Shown here piece after piece: positions 16,880-25,301 of a stretch of 64,000 nucleotides of DNA. How positions within the stretch are numbered: position 1 is the first letter of the stretch; every line of letters begins with the position of its first letter. This DNA comes from Paenibacillus sp. FSL R5-0517. Lineage in GTDB: Bacteria; Bacillota; Bacilli; Paenibacillales; Paenibacillaceae. The DNA lies in contig NZ_CP150235.1 in assembly GCF_037974355.1 (NCBI RefSeq), positions 1,736,001 to 1,800,000 of the forward strand. Reading direction: 5' to 3'. Position numbers and translations under genes: made by a program. Below the pieces are notes generated by a model. That model saw only the letters and a program-made list of their open reading frames with translations. It made no database searches and was not told where the DNA came from.

Positions 16880-17503
16880 TTACTTGGTAACAGTTGCTAT
16901 TTTGGTGAAAATACTTGCGTTTGAATTCTGTGAAAAATTGATTTCAGCTGGAGAAAAGAATGATGTTGCGTCTGGTTTAATGTAATTGCCCAGATAGGGC
17001 CTATCAATACTAACATTCGCTCCATATTTATAAGCCTGCCATAAGAACTTTGAGCAATAGTTTTTTGTTATATCACTCATCTTATATCCGCCCGCTATCG
17101 TATACTTCTGAACTTTTGAATAATTAAGCCTTGCCCACTTCCCGGCTTTTGCAGGTTCTTGAAATGGACCAAACTTTCCATGAGGTCCGTATCTATATAC
17201 TTCAATTTTAGAAGAAGCCGGAAAACGGGACAAATATGAGGATAACGTCTCACCTGTTGCACCAGAAGGAACGTCATTTGCTGGGGTTGAGTGGTATATC
17301 TTCCTATCATCGCCTACTATAGCAACATGTCCAACAAAACCGCTATCCCATCCTTTGTCACTATATAGCACGTCACCAGGTGTTACTGAAAAATTACTCC
17401 CAGGATAATTTGAGGTTGCAGCACTTGCATTCATCGGGAAAGCAAATAGAATTAAAGTGATTGATAACAATAACGAAAGGGATAAACTAACCGTTCTTTT
17501 CAT
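16880..17503 (-). CDS. secreted YiiX/YycO-like permuted NlpC/P60 (papain-fold) enzyme
   Basis: 207 residues. A Sec signal peptide (hydrophobic 5-22) ends at ASA/A around residue 28. The mature part carries GDVLYS, then GHVAIVG with H59, and later NYCSKFLWQAYKYG with C150. His before Cys is the permuted order of the YiiX/YycO group, so H59 and C150 are the likely catalytic pair. Likely acts on peptides, amides or lipids at the cell surface. It is divergent from the DUF3139-like gene and has its own terminator. Confidence 0.7.
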   Translation of the reverse strand: MKRTVSLSLSLLLSITLILFAFPMNASAATSNYPGSNFSVTPGDVLYSDKGWDSGFVGHVAIVGDDRKIYHSTPANDVPSGATGETLSSYLSRFPASSKIEVYRYGPHGKFGPFQEPAKAGKWARLNYSKVQKYTIAGGYKMSDITKNYCSKFLWQAYKYGANVSIDRPYLGNYIKPDATSFFSPAEINFSQNSNASIFTKIATVTK

Positions 17504-17572
17504 AAAATTTCTCAGTCCTTTATGTGGAATTTTATTTCAATATAAGAATATCATAAGAAAGAAGGAAAATAA

Positions 17573-17905
17573 ATGAAAAAATATCTTTTAATAACTCTCT
17601 GCATAGTTATCTTAGTATCCTTGCTTCTTATTCTATTTGTTAATCTAGAAAAGAAACAATTAAAAACCGAAGTAAATGACTATTTACTTCAAACCGGTTA
17701 TAAAAATTCTGATATAACATCAATTAAGACGTTTTTCGGAAGAATGCCGTATTTCTCTGCTAGAGTTGTATTTAAGGATGAAGAAAATGTTGAATATTTT
17801 TATGTGAAAGATTCAGGTGAAATTAAACAGTTTAGTACACCACTCGTAAATGGATCGAGAAATTATAGCGATAAAGACCAAGATTTTAAACATTTGGAAC
17901 AATAA
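17573..17905 (+). CDS. DUF3139-like membrane-anchored protein
   Basis: 110 residues: one N-terminal membrane helix (about 3-24), then an extracytoplasmic domain with YKNSDITSIKTFFGRMPYFSARVVFKDE, matching the DUF3139 pattern of small Bacillota proteins. GAAAGAAGGAAAATAA precedes the ATG. It stands alone and is divergent from the papain-fold gene. Function unknown. Confidence 0.7.
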   Translation: MKKYLLITLCIVILVSLLLILFVNLEKKQLKTEVNDYLLQTGYKNSDITSIKTFFGRMPYFSARVVFKDEENVEYFYVKDSGEIKQFSTPLVNGSRNYSDKDQDFKHLEQ

Positions 17906-18013
17906 ATAGCACACCTCTCTCGTAATGAGTACAGGATGTGTTCTCAAACTCAGAGAGTTGAACAAAAAAACACCGACGAGTGGTATTAAGACTGCCCCCC
18001 TTTAAGTAACACT

Positions 18014-18041
18014 AAAAAAACCTCCATGTTTCCATGGGGGT
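18014..18041 (-). terminator. terminator-like hairpin
   Basis: CCTCCATG / CATGGGGG stem. On the minus strand it is followed by TTTTTTT. It could end transcripts from the oxidoreductase gene at 18364-18951. Confidence 0.5.
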
Positions 18042-18069
18042 TCAAGTGACACTTGGAGGGGATATTTTT

Positions 18070-18258
18070 ATGGCGAAAAAAGAGACGCTCAAATTGAAGA
18101 AACCACCGCTTTTACGCTCCTTCACGTATTTGACTCTAAAAGTTATTGTTAGATTAATCCCTAATAAATCTAGACACACAGGCAGGGTCGCTCTTCGGAG
18201 CGACCCTTTGACCGTGTTCAAGCGTAGTTGTTCCCTTACCGTAAACGAGAGAGGTTAG
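18070..18258 (+). CDS. possible small basic protein
   Basis: A 62-codon frame with a good ribosome site (GGAGGGG, 10 bases before ATG) starting MAKKETLKLKKPPLL. Its middle is crossed by a perfect 10-pair hairpin at 18184-18207, so it may be a short peptide in front of a terminator, or not a gene. No homology recognised. Confidence 0.3.
   Translation: MAKKETLKLKKPPLLRSFTYLTLKVIVRLIPNKSRHTGRVALRSDPLTVFKRSCSLTVNERG
18184..18210. terminator. terminator-like hairpin with TTCG loop
   Basis: AGGGTCGCTC-TTCG-GAGCGACCCT, ten perfect pairs with a stable UUCG-type tetraloop. Only three T follow, so termination is uncertain. The gap from 18259 to 18363 holds nothing else. Confidence 0.5.
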
Positions 18259-18363
18259 CGTGCTGGTTAACGTATTTTATTTTATAAGGAAGGCTAGAAG
18301 CCACAGAACGTACCACAAAACTTCAGGATTCATATTTGGGGCTCATACCTTTTTCTCATAACA

Positions 18364-18951
18364 TCATGGAGTTGGAACATCGTTGGCATAGTTCACTCCC
18401 AAGTGATGCGCATGGTGTAGCAGTGCCTCATAATGCTCAGGCTTGGATTCCAACGTTTCATATAAAAACTCAACCCTCGATTGGGACACGCCGCAATAAT
18501 CGGCAATCCCCACATTGAGCAGATTGGCGATCGATTGACCATAGTTGCGCTTATGCATCTGTTCTTCCGTCACACCCGAAAGAGAGATCCACAATATCTG
18601 TTGATGAGGAAGTTTGTTCTTTCCATATGCAAACCCGTTGTTCATGACACGATCCACATAACCTTTCAACATGGCTGGCAGATGCCACCACCAGAGGGGA
18701 AACACAAAAGCCACAGCATCGTGCTTCTTCAAACGCTCCATCTCGTTGACAACCTCAGGTGAGAACACTTGATTCTCTTGGGTATAGTCGGGTTCATCCT
18801 TTTCACGAAGAATCGGGTCGAATCCAATTCCATGCAAATCCAATATTTCATAACCGTGACCAGCCTCGGTAAGCCCTTTTGCAAAACGTTCAGCTACCTG
18901 GAAGGTCAACGAATCTTTACGCGGGTGGGATACGACAACGAGTACGTTCAT
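18364..18951 (-). CDS. NAD(P)H-dependent flavodoxin-fold oxidoreductase
   Basis: About 195 residues. Starts MNVLVVVSHPRKDSLTF, the phosphate-binding loop of the NQO1/KefF-like flavodoxin-fold family. VFPLWWWHLPAMLKGYVDRV matches the conserved W-x3-P-A-x-LKG-x-DRV segment. Reduces quinones, nitro or azo compounds with FMN/FAD (family knowledge). The start at 18951 is supported by AAAGGTAG upstream; the longest ORF adds 14 residues without a site. It is divergent from an HxlR regulator, with an operator-like palindrome between, so it is probably that regulator's target. Confidence 0.85.
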   Translation of the reverse strand: MNVLVVVSHPRKDSLTFQVAERFAKGLTEAGHGYEILDLHGIGFDPILREKDEPDYTQENQVFSPEVVNEMERLKKHDAVAFVFPLWWWHLPAMLKGYVDRVMNNGFAYGKNKLPHQQILWISLSGVTEEQMHKRNYGQSIANLLNVGIADYCGVSQSRVEFLYETLESKPEHYEALLHHAHHLGVNYANDVPTP

Positions 18952-19038
18952 CTTAACTTTCACTACCTTTCTGGATTGCGGTCTTGTAGCCATAATTCAA
19001 TGGCTGATGCTATTATAAACAGGTATGAAAACATCTGG

Positions 19039-19050
19039 AAGTACGCACTT
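19039..19050. promoter_or_regulatory. candidate HxlR operator
   Basis: Palindrome AAGT-ACGC-ACTT in the divergent region between the oxidoreductase and the HxlR gene. HxlR proteins commonly bind such AAGTAC-type dyads. A further GAACATTGAAGTAC stands near 19085. The 13 bases GTACGCACTTTGA recur at 62001. Confidence 0.45.
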
Positions 19051-19196
19051 TGATGTTCTATAAGAAGAATAAAGTGCCATAGGAACATTGAAGTACCCTA
19101 AATGCATGCCTCGAAATGAGCTTAAAAATAGAAAGAAGAACAGCAAAAAGATTATATTTTCATCTGGGATACAACTGGATATGGAGGGGTTCAAAA

Positions 19197-19595
19197 ATGA
19201 CGGAACATGGAGAAACAAGTGCTCCAAAGAAATATAGAGTAGGCGTGGAAGCGGCTTTGGAAGTGATGGGTGGGAAGTGGAAGCCATTGATCATTTATCA
19301 CTTAATGACTGGACGGAAACGCACGTCAGAGCTTCGACGATTGATACCCGACATTACGCAGAAGATGCTGACAACACAGCTCAGAGGTCTCGAAAAAGAC
19401 GAGATTGTGCAGCGCAAGGTATATTCGGAGGTTCCTCCCAAAGTGGAGTATGAGTTAACGGATTACGGCTGGGGACTTAAGCCTGCCTTGGACCATTTGT
19501 GTTATTGGGGAGAAGATCATCTGGACAAAATCCACGGGGATAAGTTTAAGGTTCTGGAAGACTTTGATTCCGAAGAGAAGGGGGCGGGAAGATGA
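19197..19595 (+). CDS. HxlR-family transcriptional regulator
   Basis: 132 residues with the HxlR winged helix: ALEVMGGKWKPLIIYHLMTGRKRTSEL, then PDITQKMLTTQLRGLEKDEIVQRKVYSEVPPKVEYELTDYG. The ATG at 19197 follows GGAGGGG; the longer frame from 19116 lacks a site. Its stop overlaps the next gene's ATG (ATGA), so it is translationally coupled to a Nudix hydrolase. Likely controls the divergent oxidoreductase and itself. Confidence 0.9.
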   Translation: MTEHGETSAPKKYRVGVEAALEVMGGKWKPLIIYHLMTGRKRTSELRRLIPDITQKMLTTQLRGLEKDEIVQRKVYSEVPPKVEYELTDYGWGLKPALDHLCYWGEDHLDKIHGDKFKVLEDFDSEEKGAGR

Positions 19596-20080
19596 ATGGT
19601 GCGGAGCACGCGAAACAGGCAGTGCCCTTTCGTTGTGAAGGCGTGGCTGTAGTTCTGTTGAAGAAGAGCCACGATCAATACCGTGTACTGATGTTAAAGC
19701 GGGCTGGTCGGATGTTGCATAATGAATGGTGTTATGTTGGCGGCGGGATAGAGAAGGGCGAGAAGGCATGGGAAGCTGCACTGAGAGAAGTTCACGAGGA
19801 AACAGGCATTACGGAAGTACGGTTGTATTCTGCCAATCAATTCGAACAATATTATTCATCCAAGGAAGATTATATCTATACCGCTCCCGTATTCGTAGGA
19901 TATGTGGATGAAGGCCAGCCTGTCCGGTTAAATCATGAACATACCGAGTACCAATGGATGACGTTTGACGAAGCCAGGGAAAATGCGGCATTGCCCGGCA
20001 TTAATGATATTTTGCATTTTGTTGAAAAGCATTTTGCCAGAAAAGCCCCTTCCAAGTGGCTTCGGATTCATGGAGAATGA
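19592..20080 (+). CDS. Nudix hydrolase
   Basis: 162 residues with a complete Nudix box: GGGIEKGEKAWEAALREVHE followed by ETGI (about 49-72). It hydrolyses nucleoside-diphosphate-linked substrates with Mg2+ (family role). The ATGA overlap with the HxlR gene indicates one transcript. Nothing in the sequence narrows the substrate. Confidence 0.88.
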   Translation: MNGAEHAKQAVPFRCEGVAVVLLKKSHDQYRVLMLKRAGRMLHNEWCYVGGGIEKGEKAWEAALREVHEETGITEVRLYSANQFEQYYSSKEDYIYTAPVFVGYVDEGQPVRLNHEHTEYQWMTFDEARENAALPGINDILHFVEKHFARKAPSKWLRIHGE

Positions 20081-20096
20081 TTAGGAGGTAAGACTT

Positions 20097-20462
20097 ATCA
20101 CATACAAGACGATTTATCCAAGAGCATGGTTGAGCCTACTATGTATGTTGGTCATTGAAGTCATACTTTTGAGGGATGGTATGTACGATAAAAATGGGTT
20201 TCTGAAGTACTCCCTGATCGCTATATTGACCTATATTCTGGTTTATATCGTTTTCCTGATCTGGCGTTTATTTTTCACTAAACCCAGTATTACGCTGGAA
20301 AGCGATCATGTGATTTCTACGAAACATCAGAGATATGATGCATCTCAGATTGAGTGTATTTATATGAATTACAGACGAATTGGCATCAAACTCTATGGTA
20401 AACGGTTAGTGCCGATCGATCTATGTTTTTATTTTAACGAGGTCAGGAGACTACAGGCGTAG
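20097..20462 (+). CDS. small membrane protein, probable AUC start
   Basis: About 121 residues if read from ATC at 20097, which stands 8 bases after a perfect AGGAGG (20083-20088). The first conventional start (TTG 20130) is too far from that site and would trim TYKTIYPRAW. Two close membrane helices (about 12-30 and 40-62) precede a soluble C-terminal domain with beta-rich pattern (PSITLESDHVIST..IYMNYRRIGIKLYG), like PH-type YcxB/EbsA tails. Follows the Nudix gene by 16 bases, same operon. Function unknown. Confidence 0.5.
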   Translation: MTYKTIYPRAWLSLLCMLVIEVILLRDGMYDKNGFLKYSLIAILTYILVYIVFLIWRLFFTKPSITLESDHVISTKHQRYDASQIECIYMNYRRIGIKLYGKRLVPIDLCFYFNEVRRLQA

Positions 20463-20592
20463 AAGCGGTACATGAATGGGCGGCGCGAAACGACAAAGAA
20501 ATAAAGCACAGATTTTTTCAAACCTTGGCGTAGACCCGTACGTCTGTTGAGTATAAGGAATGGTTAAGGCTGAAGATAGGGGAGGCGTAGCA

Positions 20593-21108
20593 ATGCAAAC
20601 CATAGAGCAGTTTCTAACGAGTGATTGGTATACACAGGTAACAGCTGAAATCATTCAGCTTAAACCTCAGGTCCAATTTGTCGAGCATGCCAGTTTTGAA
20701 GCATCCTTGCTGATGGATTCATTTAATGAACGGAAATATGTGCTGGAGGGTTTTGGCGTCTCGGCTCCAACCGAAGAAGAGTGCATACAGTGGATTATGG
20801 AGCAGATGGACGGAAATAAGGACCACATCATGTCCTATGTTCTGGCTCGCTTAACATTCAGTGAGCAATTAGACGATGATCCAGATGGAGAATTTTCAGA
20901 AGGCGAGGAGCTTGAGGCAGGAGATCGATCTGAAGTGGTCGAGGTATTAGGTTTTACGAGATCTGTTATCGCTAACACCATCATTGAATATGATATGGTC
21001 AAAAACCATCCGAAACAATTAACAGCGTTTTTTAAACGCACACATATTCCAGGTGCAGCTAAATTCTCGTCACAAATAAAAAAGCTTTACGCTTCAATCG
21101 CAAAGTAG
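20593..21108 (+). CDS. hypothetical acidic protein
   Basis: 171 residues, soluble and acidic, with a stretch DDDPDGEFSEGEELEAGD (about 95-112). No motif recognised. The ATG at 20593 is chosen for GGGGAGG upstream; an earlier in-frame ATG at 20560 lacks a site. It is followed 28 bases later by the DUF4085-like gene in the same direction. Confidence 0.65.
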   Translation: MQTIEQFLTSDWYTQVTAEIIQLKPQVQFVEHASFEASLLMDSFNERKYVLEGFGVSAPTEEECIQWIMEQMDGNKDHIMSYVLARLTFSEQLDDDPDGEFSEGEELEAGDRSEVVEVLGFTRSVIANTIIEYDMVKNHPKQLTAFFKRTHIPGAAKFSSQIKKLYASIAK

Positions 21109-21136
21109 ATTCTAGAAATCAGTAGGAGAGATGCCC

Positions 21137-22000
21137 ATGAGATATCTAACGAAAGAATGGTATGAGCTTTGTCAGCAGACACATCTTCATTTTGGATTAA
21201 GAGTACATAACGGAGCTTACGAGTTCGATGAGAATCTATTTTCAAGGCTGTATAAAAGAAAGGAAAAAGCGCATGTAAAGCAGGAGCGAGAGTTATATAA
21301 TTTGGACCCACGTTACATGCTCGAGCATGATGGACAGGTGCTCACTCGCGTAGACAAAGCTTTCGGTGAGGAAGAAGTGAAAGAAGAGGATCAGATCGTT
21401 TACCACATGCCTCCGGAACAAAGAGCGCATATCGAGAAACTTATTGCAGAGTATGATGTACGCCCTCCGTTTGATGAGAAGAAATGCAAAGAAGAGTACA
21501 AAGAATCAATGGAATGGAATTTTCGATATAAGGCAGAGAAATTGCCACAGAAAATCGTTGAACAAATTGCGGATATCCGTGTGTTTACGTTGGGCTACTG
21601 TACTAGAGAAGTTATGCTACAGCTAAAGAAACAGAGCGCAGAAAATAGGAGAGAGATGGAGCGTGTATCGGATGAATACCGGGAAGTCATTATAGCACAG
21701 GATATTCCGGATGAAATTCGTAACCGGGTTCAATTTCATGATTGTACAGTGACGGAACTACTGACAGGGGATGAAGTGCTCATTCGTTTTGACACCCGCG
21801 GGGGCTTCACCAATATAAATAAACTTACGCTGGTTGCACCCGAAATCCTTAAGCAAGACGGTGGGATTATAGGCACTTACTGGTTGTATCAGGAGCTGTA
21901 TCGGATCGATAACGGATATGAGCTTCATGTTCTATTTGATGGAGAGAATATGCCTGAGCTAATTGTTCGCTGTGCTGACATTCTGGTAGAGGAAGAATGA
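21137..22000 (+). CDS. DUF4085 family protein
   Basis: 287 residues. Opens MRYLTKEWYELCQQTHLHFGL, the hallmark start of DUF4085 proteins, with charged helices in the middle and a C-terminal beta-rich domain (about 200-287). AGGAGAG favours ATG 21137 over ATG 21131. Soluble; function unknown. Part of a run of same-strand genes from 20.6 to 22.5 kb. Confidence 0.75.
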   Translation: MRYLTKEWYELCQQTHLHFGLRVHNGAYEFDENLFSRLYKRKEKAHVKQERELYNLDPRYMLEHDGQVLTRVDKAFGEEEVKEEDQIVYHMPPEQRAHIEKLIAEYDVRPPFDEKKCKEEYKESMEWNFRYKAEKLPQKIVEQIADIRVFTLGYCTREVMLQLKKQSAENRREMERVSDEYREVIIAQDIPDEIRNRVQFHDCTVTELLTGDEVLIRFDTRGGFTNINKLTLVAPEILKQDGGIIGTYWLYQELYRIDNGYELHVLFDGENMPELIVRCADILVEEE

Positions 22001-22036
22001 GAGAGAGTCACTGAGGATGAATATGGAGGAATTATA

Positions 22037-22474
22037 GTGAAAATTAGCACCATAGAAACCAAATTAGGTTCTAGATACGATGAGTTCGATCCTGAACAGG
22101 ATGGGAATAAAAATACGAGATTTGCTGACATCATAATTGATGGCACATCGCTCTATCAAAGGCTGAAAAAACATGATCTGATCCCTTGTCTGGGATGGGG
22201 AAGCAATGAATATCAAAGACTTCTTATTGATTATTTTTTACTTAAAAAGCCACATGAATCCCTGTATGATAGATATCCGATTTTAGTATGTCCCTGGTGT
22301 GGGGATGAAGAATGTGGGTTTATCTCTGTAAAGATTGATAGGGAAGATGATGTTGTGATCTGGAGAGATTTCATATTGAATGACAAGAAACTGCAGGTGG
22401 GCCCATTCTTTTTTGATTGGGAAAATTATAAAAAAGCCATCGAAAGTACGTTTGGTACGGCGGGAATTCAGTAA
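22037..22474 (+). CDS. hypothetical protein with CPWCGDEECG motif
   Basis: 145 residues, GTG start after GGAGG. The centre carries VCPWCGDEECGFIS, a C-x2-C...C arrangement that may bind a metal. The rest is soluble and acidic. I recall similar proteins in Bacillota labelled only hypothetical. Possibly in one transcript with the DUF4085-like gene 36 bases upstream. Confidence 0.65.
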   Translation: MKISTIETKLGSRYDEFDPEQDGNKNTRFADIIIDGTSLYQRLKKHDLIPCLGWGSNEYQRLLIDYFLLKKPHESLYDRYPILVCPWCGDEECGFISVKIDREDDVVIWRDFILNDKKLQVGPFFFDWENYKKAIESTFGTAGIQ

Positions 22475-22476
22475 GG

Positions 22477-22596
22477 GAAAATAGTGATATCCTCAAACAT
22501 ATCGAAATTATATTAAAAGTACTAGGCACCATCATGGTGATCCTGGGGGTGATATGGTTTTGGTTCTCAGAAGAGTTTTACAATTTAGTTTTTTGA
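22477..22596 (+). pseudogene. start-less remnant of a small membrane protein
   Basis: A 39-codon frame reads SDILKHIEIILKVLGTIMVI followed by LGVIWFWFSEEFYNLVF and stop: an amphipathic start and one membrane helix, quite protein-like. No ATG, GTG or TTG opens it, although AGGGAAAA lies just upstream. Probably a gene that lost its start, or a rare non-AUG start. Confidence 0.3.
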
Positions 22597-22618
22597 CAGC
22601 AAGGAGTTGAGCAACAAT

Positions 22619-22834
22619 ATGGAGTTATTCTGGGCTTTAATCGTACCACTTATAAGTATTATTGTAGTTCTTATCTTTGCGGCAATCATACGTTATGCCG
22701 TAGATTCATCCAAAACATCGAAAAAGTTGGACGCATTAATTAAAGAAGTACACTATCTTAAAACTGAAATCAAAAAACAGCAACACCATAAGCAGCAAGA
22801 TAATAGCAAGCATATTTTTGACGAAAAAGTATAG
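22619..22834 (+). CDS. small membrane protein with coiled-coil tail
   Basis: 71 residues: one N-terminal membrane helix (about 5-27), then a charged coiled coil (KKLDALIKEVHYLKTEIKKQQ) rich in His/Gln at the end. AAGGAG lies 12 bases before ATG 22619; a TTG at 22607 is the in-frame alternative. Function unknown; the shape resembles small membrane-tethered scaffolds. Confidence 0.6.
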   Translation: MELFWALIVPLISIIVVLIFAAIIRYAVDSSKTSKKLDALIKEVHYLKTEIKKQQHHKQQDNSKHIFDEKV

Positions 22835-22895
22835 GGAAATAATTTTAGATCAGAGGCGAGAGATACAATAATATGTTCTCAGAAAGGAACAGACC

Positions 22896-23444
22896 ATGAT
22901 GAAAGCAAATGGGAATGTACAAGCTGTTTTCATAGACAGAGATGGAACCATCGGTGGTACAGGGCATTTTATTCATCCGAGAGATTTCAGATTATACCCC
23001 AATGCTCAAGAAGCCATTATGTGTTTGAAACGAGAAGGAATTATGGTACTGGCGTTTACGAATCAATATCGAATCTCACGTGGAGAAGTAAGTGTTCAGG
23101 ATTTCGAAGCGCAGTTTCGCGAGTATGGATTCGATCACTCCTATATATGTCCACATGAGCAAGAATGCAGTTGCCGAAAGCCGAAACCTGGAATGTTACT
23201 GCAAGCTTCCGAGGAACACGGTCTGGATTTATCCAAATGCATCGTTATTGGAGATGTGGGAGATACAGACATGCTTGCTGCCCATGCTGTAGGAGCGACC
23301 AAGATCATGGTGAGAACAGGTTGGGGGGAATCTTCACTAACCCAATTTAGAGACAAATGGTTAGAGACTGAACCTGATTATATCGCAGAAGATATTTGGG
23401 ATGCCGTACAATGGATCATTCATGGAAGGGAATCCAGAGAATAA
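22896..23444 (+). CDS. HAD-IIIA phosphatase, GmhB/HisB-N-like
   Basis: 182 residues. Motif I is VFIDRDGT with D14 and D16, motif II is AFTNQ, and a Cys cluster CPHEQECSCRKPKPGML binds zinc in GmhB-type enzymes. Motif IV is VIGDVGDTDMLAA. These dephosphorylate sugar bisphosphates or histidinol phosphate. With no heptose or histidine genes nearby, the substrate is open. AAAGGA precedes the start. A Nudix gene follows 21 bases later. Confidence 0.85.
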   Translation: MMKANGNVQAVFIDRDGTIGGTGHFIHPRDFRLYPNAQEAIMCLKREGIMVLAFTNQYRISRGEVSVQDFEAQFREYGFDHSYICPHEQECSCRKPKPGMLLQASEEHGLDLSKCIVIGDVGDTDMLAAHAVGATKIMVRTGWGESSLTQFRDKWLETEPDYIAEDIWDAVQWIIHGRESRE

Positions 23445-23465
23445 AAAAACAGGAGGTAACTGTGT

Positions 23466-23939
23466 ATGGGCATGTCAGACTATTACAAAAACCTCAGGGA
23501 CAAGATCGGCAACGAGCTTATTTTTATGCCGGGTGTCGCTGGAATTATCCGAAATGAACAAGGGGAGATCCTGTTCGGTCGTAAACATAACGAATCAACC
23601 TGGGGCTTGATTGCCGGAGCCATTGAGCTTGGTGAGACACCGGCGCAAGCGATGGTGAGAGAGGCACTGGAAGAGACAGGTCTAGTTGTTGAACCTGAGA
23701 AGGTTATCGGGGTATATGGTGGTGAAGAGCAACGTTTTACTTACAGTAATGGTCATCAGGTCGAATATTTGACTATCGTATTTGAATGCAGGATCCAATC
23801 TGGGCAACTCATGCCCGATAATGAAGAGATGAAGGAGTTGCAGTTTTTCCCCGAGGATCAGCTTCCACCCGTGGCAAACCAGTATCCGGATTATATTTTT
23901 AGTTCCAAGCAAGAAGAACGAGCCCATTTTGAAAGATAA
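23466..23939 (+). CDS. Nudix hydrolase
   Basis: 157 residues. Complete Nudix box GAIELGETPAQAMVREALEE then TGL (about 56-79). The start (YYKNLRDKIGNELIFMPGVAGIIRNEQG) matches MutT/YjhB-like bacterial Nudix proteins. AGGAGG is 9 bases upstream of ATG 23466. Adjacent to the HAD phosphatase and likely co-transcribed; both are small-molecule clean-up enzymes. Confidence 0.88.
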   Translation: MGMSDYYKNLRDKIGNELIFMPGVAGIIRNEQGEILFGRKHNESTWGLIAGAIELGETPAQAMVREALEETGLVVEPEKVIGVYGGEEQRFTYSNGHQVEYLTIVFECRIQSGQLMPDNEEMKELQFFPEDQLPPVANQYPDYIFSSKQEERAHFER

Positions 23940-24017
23940 CCCACTGCGCAATTGGAAGCTAACCTCGCCGCATGTTTACCAAATGAATCAAGATCCTAGT
24001 TATATGAGGAGAACTAT

Positions 24018-24881
24018 ATGTTAATCAATCCAACGGTAAATGAGATCAATAACTTATTCAAGATACATCATATCAACGAAGTGATCACTGAAATTCAACG
24101 TTTGTCAGGTACCACCGCTGGACATGTTTATCGGTTGAGTACAAGTCTGAATAAGCACTATATATTAAAATCGGATGAACCTGAACAGATACATATTGCC
24201 CAGCAGTTTTTGGAGACGTATAAGAATTCTTCGTTATTGCCTGAAGTTTTGTTGACTGCTCAGGACAACACTTATCTAATTTACTCCTATATCGAAGGCA
24301 CAACCCATTTCAACAGAGGACAGAAGAGAGACTGGTTAACTCGTCTGGTGAAAGAGCTGTTCAATTCATATATGCGTTCTACAGATACGAAATCATGGGG
24401 CAGAATGGAGTTCCCGCAGAGGACATGGAAAGAATTCAATCAGATTAGCATTCATGAAGCGAAGATGAATATCGGAAGTATGTTAACGACAGATGATTAT
24501 CATCTGGTTCAATCCAAAGTGGATCGCCTGTTTCTTGAAGAAGAAGAGAAGTTTCTTTTGCATGGCGATACGGGGGTTCATAATTTTGTATACGATCAAA
24601 ATAAACTCATAGGCGTTATTGACCCTTCTCCAATGGTTGGGCCTATCCTCTATGATTTCTTGTATGCCTTTAGCTCTTCGCCAGATGATATCAACACCGA
24701 AACCTTATTTGCTGCGTTCGATCTGTTAGAGCAGGTGGAAATGGACAAATCCAGATTGATCGAGGAAGCTCTGGTCCATCTCTATTGCCGAATTGGGCTG
24801 AGTAACAAGCATCATCCGGATGATCTGCCTGAATACTTGAAGGCATGGGATAAATGGAAGCGATTATGTGAGGAACTTTGA
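24018..24881 (+). CDS. aminoglycoside phosphotransferase-like kinase
   Basis: 287 residues of protein-kinase-like fold. The N-lobe has HYILKSDEPE with the ATP-binding Lys. The catalytic loop LLHGDTGVHNFVYD and IGVIDPSPMVGPILYD give the Asp residues of the APH family. It likely phosphorylates a small hydroxylated metabolite; antibiotic resistance is possible but not shown. ATGAGGAGAACTAT precedes the start. Confidence 0.82.
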   Translation: MLINPTVNEINNLFKIHHINEVITEIQRLSGTTAGHVYRLSTSLNKHYILKSDEPEQIHIAQQFLETYKNSSLLPEVLLTAQDNTYLIYSYIEGTTHFNRGQKRDWLTRLVKELFNSYMRSTDTKSWGRMEFPQRTWKEFNQISIHEAKMNIGSMLTTDDYHLVQSKVDRLFLEEEEKFLLHGDTGVHNFVYDQNKLIGVIDPSPMVGPILYDFLYAFSSSPDDINTETLFAAFDLLEQVEMDKSRLIEEALVHLYCRIGLSNKHHPDDLPEYLKAWDKWKRLCEEL

Positions 24882-25215
24882 TCTAGCAAAAGTTTCTACA
24901 GCTATCACGGAATGCCTTAGTTCAGACTAAACGATATCGTATCGGATTAAGGCAAAGGTGGCAAGCGCCATACGTGTATATCCGCCTACAAGGAACAATT
25001 GAATTAAGATCAAGCTCGGGCACTCTATGGCACCCAACGCTTGAAGTAAGTGAAACAACCCCAGCATCTCCAGGTTCTTTTTCTCCGTATTTCTGCTTTC
25101 ACCGATCTTCTCGGCAAATCTCCTCTAATCGTTACTTCCCAGTACTGAAGCGTGTGTTATGTCCTCCATTTGTTAAAAAAAGTGATCAGCTAAATTATTT
25201 TTTTGAAATTAGTGC
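24882..25215. other. intergenic region without a supported gene
   Basis: No gene supported. A short inverted repeat near 24911-24955 (GCCTTAG.. / ..TTAAGGC) may be a weak terminator for the kinase gene. A 90-codon plus frame at 24974 has Ser/Pro-rich non-protein-like composition and no ribosome site. Confidence 0.4.
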
Positions 25216-25246
25216 TTGCCTTAATGTGAACATGAAGCCTTAGGAT
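25216..25246 (+). promoter_or_regulatory. MerR-type promoter and operator
   Basis: -35 TTGCCT (25216-25221) and -10 TAGGAT (25241-25246) are separated by 19 bases, the long spacer typical of MerR-activated promoters. The spacer contains a dyad CTTAATGT-GA-ACATGAAG (25220-25237). It lies just upstream of a MerR-family gene, so autoregulation is likely. Confidence 0.7.
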
Positions 25247-25301
25247 GTAAAAGAACCGGCCAAATGCATCCCAAAATGAACATAAAGGAGGAGTCAGCAT
25301 T

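Noticed and set aside
24974..25243. 90-codon plus-strand ORF
   Set aside because: Ser/Pro-rich composition, no ribosome site, and its end overlaps the MerR promoter.
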